From: Tupaia tana
Taxonomy: Eukaryota > Chordata > Mammalia > Scandentia > Tupaiidae
DNA length: 64,000 nt
Assembly: GCA_026018925.1 (NCBI GenBank)
Contig: JAKSZU010000210.1
Span: forward strand, 62,001-126,000
Direction: 5' to 3'
The notes beneath the pieces were generated by a model that worked only from the letters and a program-made list of their open reading frames with translations, was not told the origin of the DNA and did no database searches. The position numbers were made by a program, and so were the translations under genes. Below, one piece after another: positions 62,034 through 64,000 of this stretch; the first letter of the stretch is position 1, and each line of letters begins with the position of its first letter.

Positions 62034-64000
62034 GGAAAAATTACCAAAAAAAAATGAGGAGACAGGAGCAGAGAGAGACAGAGACCCCAGAGACACAGAG
62101 ACAGGGATAGAAGGCCAGAGGGGCTCCCTACCACATTAGCTTTGCTTGCTGGAGGCTGAATTATGAGTAGAAAATCTTCATTTCGCCTGTGCCCTGAAAT
62201 ATCTAGTTCCCAGTATAAATGTGGAAACTTCTCAGAGAATGGCTCAACTCTCCTGCCTGGGAGAAAGGAGCAGAAGGGCTTATTAACAAAACAAAAGATA
62301 GAGCTGAGAGCCAGAGAGAAATTCTACCTTTAAAAAAATCGTAAAAAGGAAAAATTACCAAAAAAAAATGAGGAGACAGGAGCAGAGAGAGACAGAGACC
62401 TCAGAGACACAGAGACAGGGATAGAAGGCAAGAGGGGCTCCCTACCACACTAGCTTTGCTTGCTGGAGGCTGAAATATGAGGAGAAAATCTTCATTTCGC
62501 CTGTGCCCTGAAATAACTAGTTCCCAGTATCAATGTGGAATCTTCTCAGAGAATGGCTCAACTCTCCTGCCTGGGAGAAAGGAGCAGAAGGGCTTATTAA
62601 CAAAACAAAAGATGGAGCTGAGAGCCAGAGAGAAATTCTACCGTTAAAAAAATCGTAAAAAGGAAAAATTACCAAAAAAAAATGAGGAGACAGGAGCAGA
62701 GAGAGACAGAGACCTCAGAGACACAGAGACAGGGATAGAAGGCCAGAGGGGCTCCCTACCACACAAGCTTTGCTTGCTGGAGGCTGAATTATGAGTAGAA
62801 AATCTTCATTTCGCCTGTGCCCTGAAATATCTAGTTCCCAGTGTCCATATGGAATCTTCTCAGAGAATGGCTCAACTCTCCTGCCTGGGAGAAAGGAGCA
62901 TAAGCGCTTATTAACAAAACAAAAGATGGAGCTGAGAGCCAGAGAGAAATTCTACCTTTAAAATAATCGTAAAAATGGAAAACTACCAAAAAAAAATGAG
63001 GAGACAGGAACAGAGAGAGACAGAGAACTCAGAGACACAGAGAGAGGGATAGAAGGCCAGAGGGGCTCCCTACCACACTAGCTTTGCTTGCTGCAGGCTG
63101 AATTATGAGTAGAAAATCTTCATTTCGCCTGGTCCCTGAAATATCTAGTTCCCAGTATCCATGTGGAATCTTCACAGAGAATGGCTCAACTCTCCTGCCT
63201 GGGAGAATGGAGCAGAAGGGCTCATTAACAAACCAAAAGATGGAGCTGAGTGCCAGAGAGATATTGTACCTTTAAAAAAAATCGTAAAAAGGAAAAATTA
63301 ACAAAAAAAATGAGGAGACAGGAGCAGAGAGAGACAGAGAACTCAGAGACAAAGAGACAGGGATAGAAGGCATGAGGGGCTCCCTACCACACTAGCTTTG
63401 CTTGCTAGAGGCTGAATTATGAGTAGAACATCTTCATTTAGCCTGTGCCCTGAAATATCTAGTTCCTGGTATCCATGTGGAAGCTTCTCAGAGAATGGCT
63501 CAACTCTCCTGCCTGGGAGAAGGGAGCAGAAGGGCTTATTAACAAAACAAAAGATGGAGCTGAGAGCCAGAGAGAAATTCTACCTTTAAAAAAATCGTAA
63601 AAAGGAAAAATTACCAAAAAAATGAGGAGACAGGAGCAGAGAGAGACAGAGACCTCAGAGACACAGAGACAGGGATAGAAGGCCAGAGGGGCTCCCTCCC
63701 ACACTAGCTTTGCTTGCTGGAGGCTGAATTATGAGTAGAAAATCATCATTTCGCCTGTGCCCTGAAATATCTAGTCCCAGTATCCATGTGCAATTTTCTC
63801 ACAGAATGGCTCAACTCTCCTGCCTGGGAGGAAGGAGCAGAAGGGCTTATTAACAAAACAGAAGATGGAGCAGAGGGCCAGAGAGAAATTCTACATTTAC
63901 AAAAATCGTAAAAAGAAAAATTACCAAAAAAAATGAGGAGTCAGGAGCAGAGAGAGACAGAGACCTCAGAGACACAGAGACAGGGATAGAAGGCCAGAGG
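62034..64000 (+). repeat. Right window edge block; z, A and CTGG monomers recur
   Basis: The order is a CAGTATAAATG monomer (62,211), a GAGGAGAAAATC/ATAACTAG/CAATG monomer (62,479-62,534), a z-like monomer (GTGTCCATATGG with GAGCATAAGCGC, 62,842-62,908), a type-A relative (CCTGGTCCCTG, 63,127) and the CTGG/GAAGC monomer (63,459). The z, A, CTGG series is the same as at 48,400-49,270 and, without z, at 1-640. It is then followed by an ATCTAGTCCCAG monomer (63,770) like those at 54,380 and 57,826. The array runs off the window end. Confidence 0.75.

Larger units (their letters stand above)
1..64000 (+). repeat. Satellite DNA array, ~313-bp monomer, ~204 head-to-tail copies
   Basis: The same block recurs without interruption from the first to the last base, always in the same orientation. 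Landmarks such as CTACCACACTAG, TTCATTTCGCCTG, TTCTCAGAGAATGG and AAAATCGTAAAAAGG return every 312-314 bp; for example equivalent sites lie at 427, 1364 and 2301 (three monomers apart) and at 3871 and 4184 (one apart). Monomers differ by a modest number of substitutions and by 1-3 bp length changes in A-runs. No unique spacer, transposon or gene interrupts the array. One composite monomer hand-counts to about 44% GC, 61% purine and 2 CpG in 313 bp. Large satellite arrays of this kind are known from vertebrate heterochromatin. The family is not one I recognise: it is not alpha satellite (171 bp) by length or sequence. Species and chromosomal location cannot be read from the window. Confidence 0.98.

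Noticed and set aside
1-64000. CRISPR array
   Set aside because: The repeats are about 313 bp and directly contiguous. There are no short repeats separated by unique spacers and no cas-like genes.
1-64000. Alpha satellite or telomeric repeat
   Set aside because: The monomer length (313 versus 171 bp) and sequence do not fit alpha satellite, and no TTAGGG runs were seen.
1-64000. Dimeric origin of the monomer (two related ~157-bp halves)
   Set aside because: Comparing the halves by eye shows only short shared words such as CAGAGA and GCTGA. There is no sustained similarity that would support an ancestral duplication.

Overview
The whole 64 kb window is one uninterrupted head-to-tail satellite DNA array. 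The monomer is about 313 bp, all copies lie in the same orientation, and roughly 204 copies fit in the window. I found no gene, RNA gene, transposon, CRISPR array or unique spacer; every stretch I read is satellite. A hand count of one composite monomer gives about 44% GC, 61% purine on the + strand, and only 2 CpG dinucleotides where about 15 would be expected from base composition. CpG loss that strong suggests a genome with heavy germline CpG methylation, so a vertebrate and plausibly a mammal. I do not recognise the satellite family and cannot name the species. Such arrays are typical of centromeric, pericentromeric or subtelomeric heterochromatin, but nothing here fixes which.

The array has a layered higher-order repeat (HOR) structure. 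The centre (14,222-49,069) is three tandem copies of an 11.6 kb unit of 37 monomers. Each unit is built from four sub-units, a (10 monomers), b (9), b' (9) and c (9), of about 3.14, 2.83, 2.83 and 2.82 kb. Sub-units a and b read as different deletion products of a 13-14 monomer ancestral HOR. A near-ancestral copy lies just to the left, at 9,781-14,221. Half-and-half hybrid monomers mark the sites where monomers were lost.

The two internal copy junctions (about 25,82x and 37,43x) each contain the same hybrid monomer. Both parental monomers survive at the outer edges of the three-copy block (about 14,20x and 49,05x), so the unequal-exchange point can be placed within a 37-bp identical interval.

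Left flank: 1-434 is the end of a c-type sub-unit. 435-4,224 is also present at 49,070-52,856. 4,225-6,774 is a mixed block with local pair duplications. 6,775-9,780 has a 5-monomer (1,566 bp) period. Right flank: the copy of the left-edge block is followed by an 11-monomer unit (52,540-55,983), a derivative of it shortened to 8 monomers (55,984-58,485), a looser region with a 7-monomer period (58,486-62,033), and a terminal block (62,034-64,000) that again carries the monomer series found at 1-650 and 48,400-49,270.

Private one-base homopolymer or doublet indels cluster at about 18-41.5 kb, inside the near-identical three-copy core. They are rare in both flanks, which looks more like residual assembly or polishing error than biology. 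The many short ORFs (mostly about 68 codons, mainly minus strand) come from one monomer segment repeated about 200 times. I judge them non-coding.
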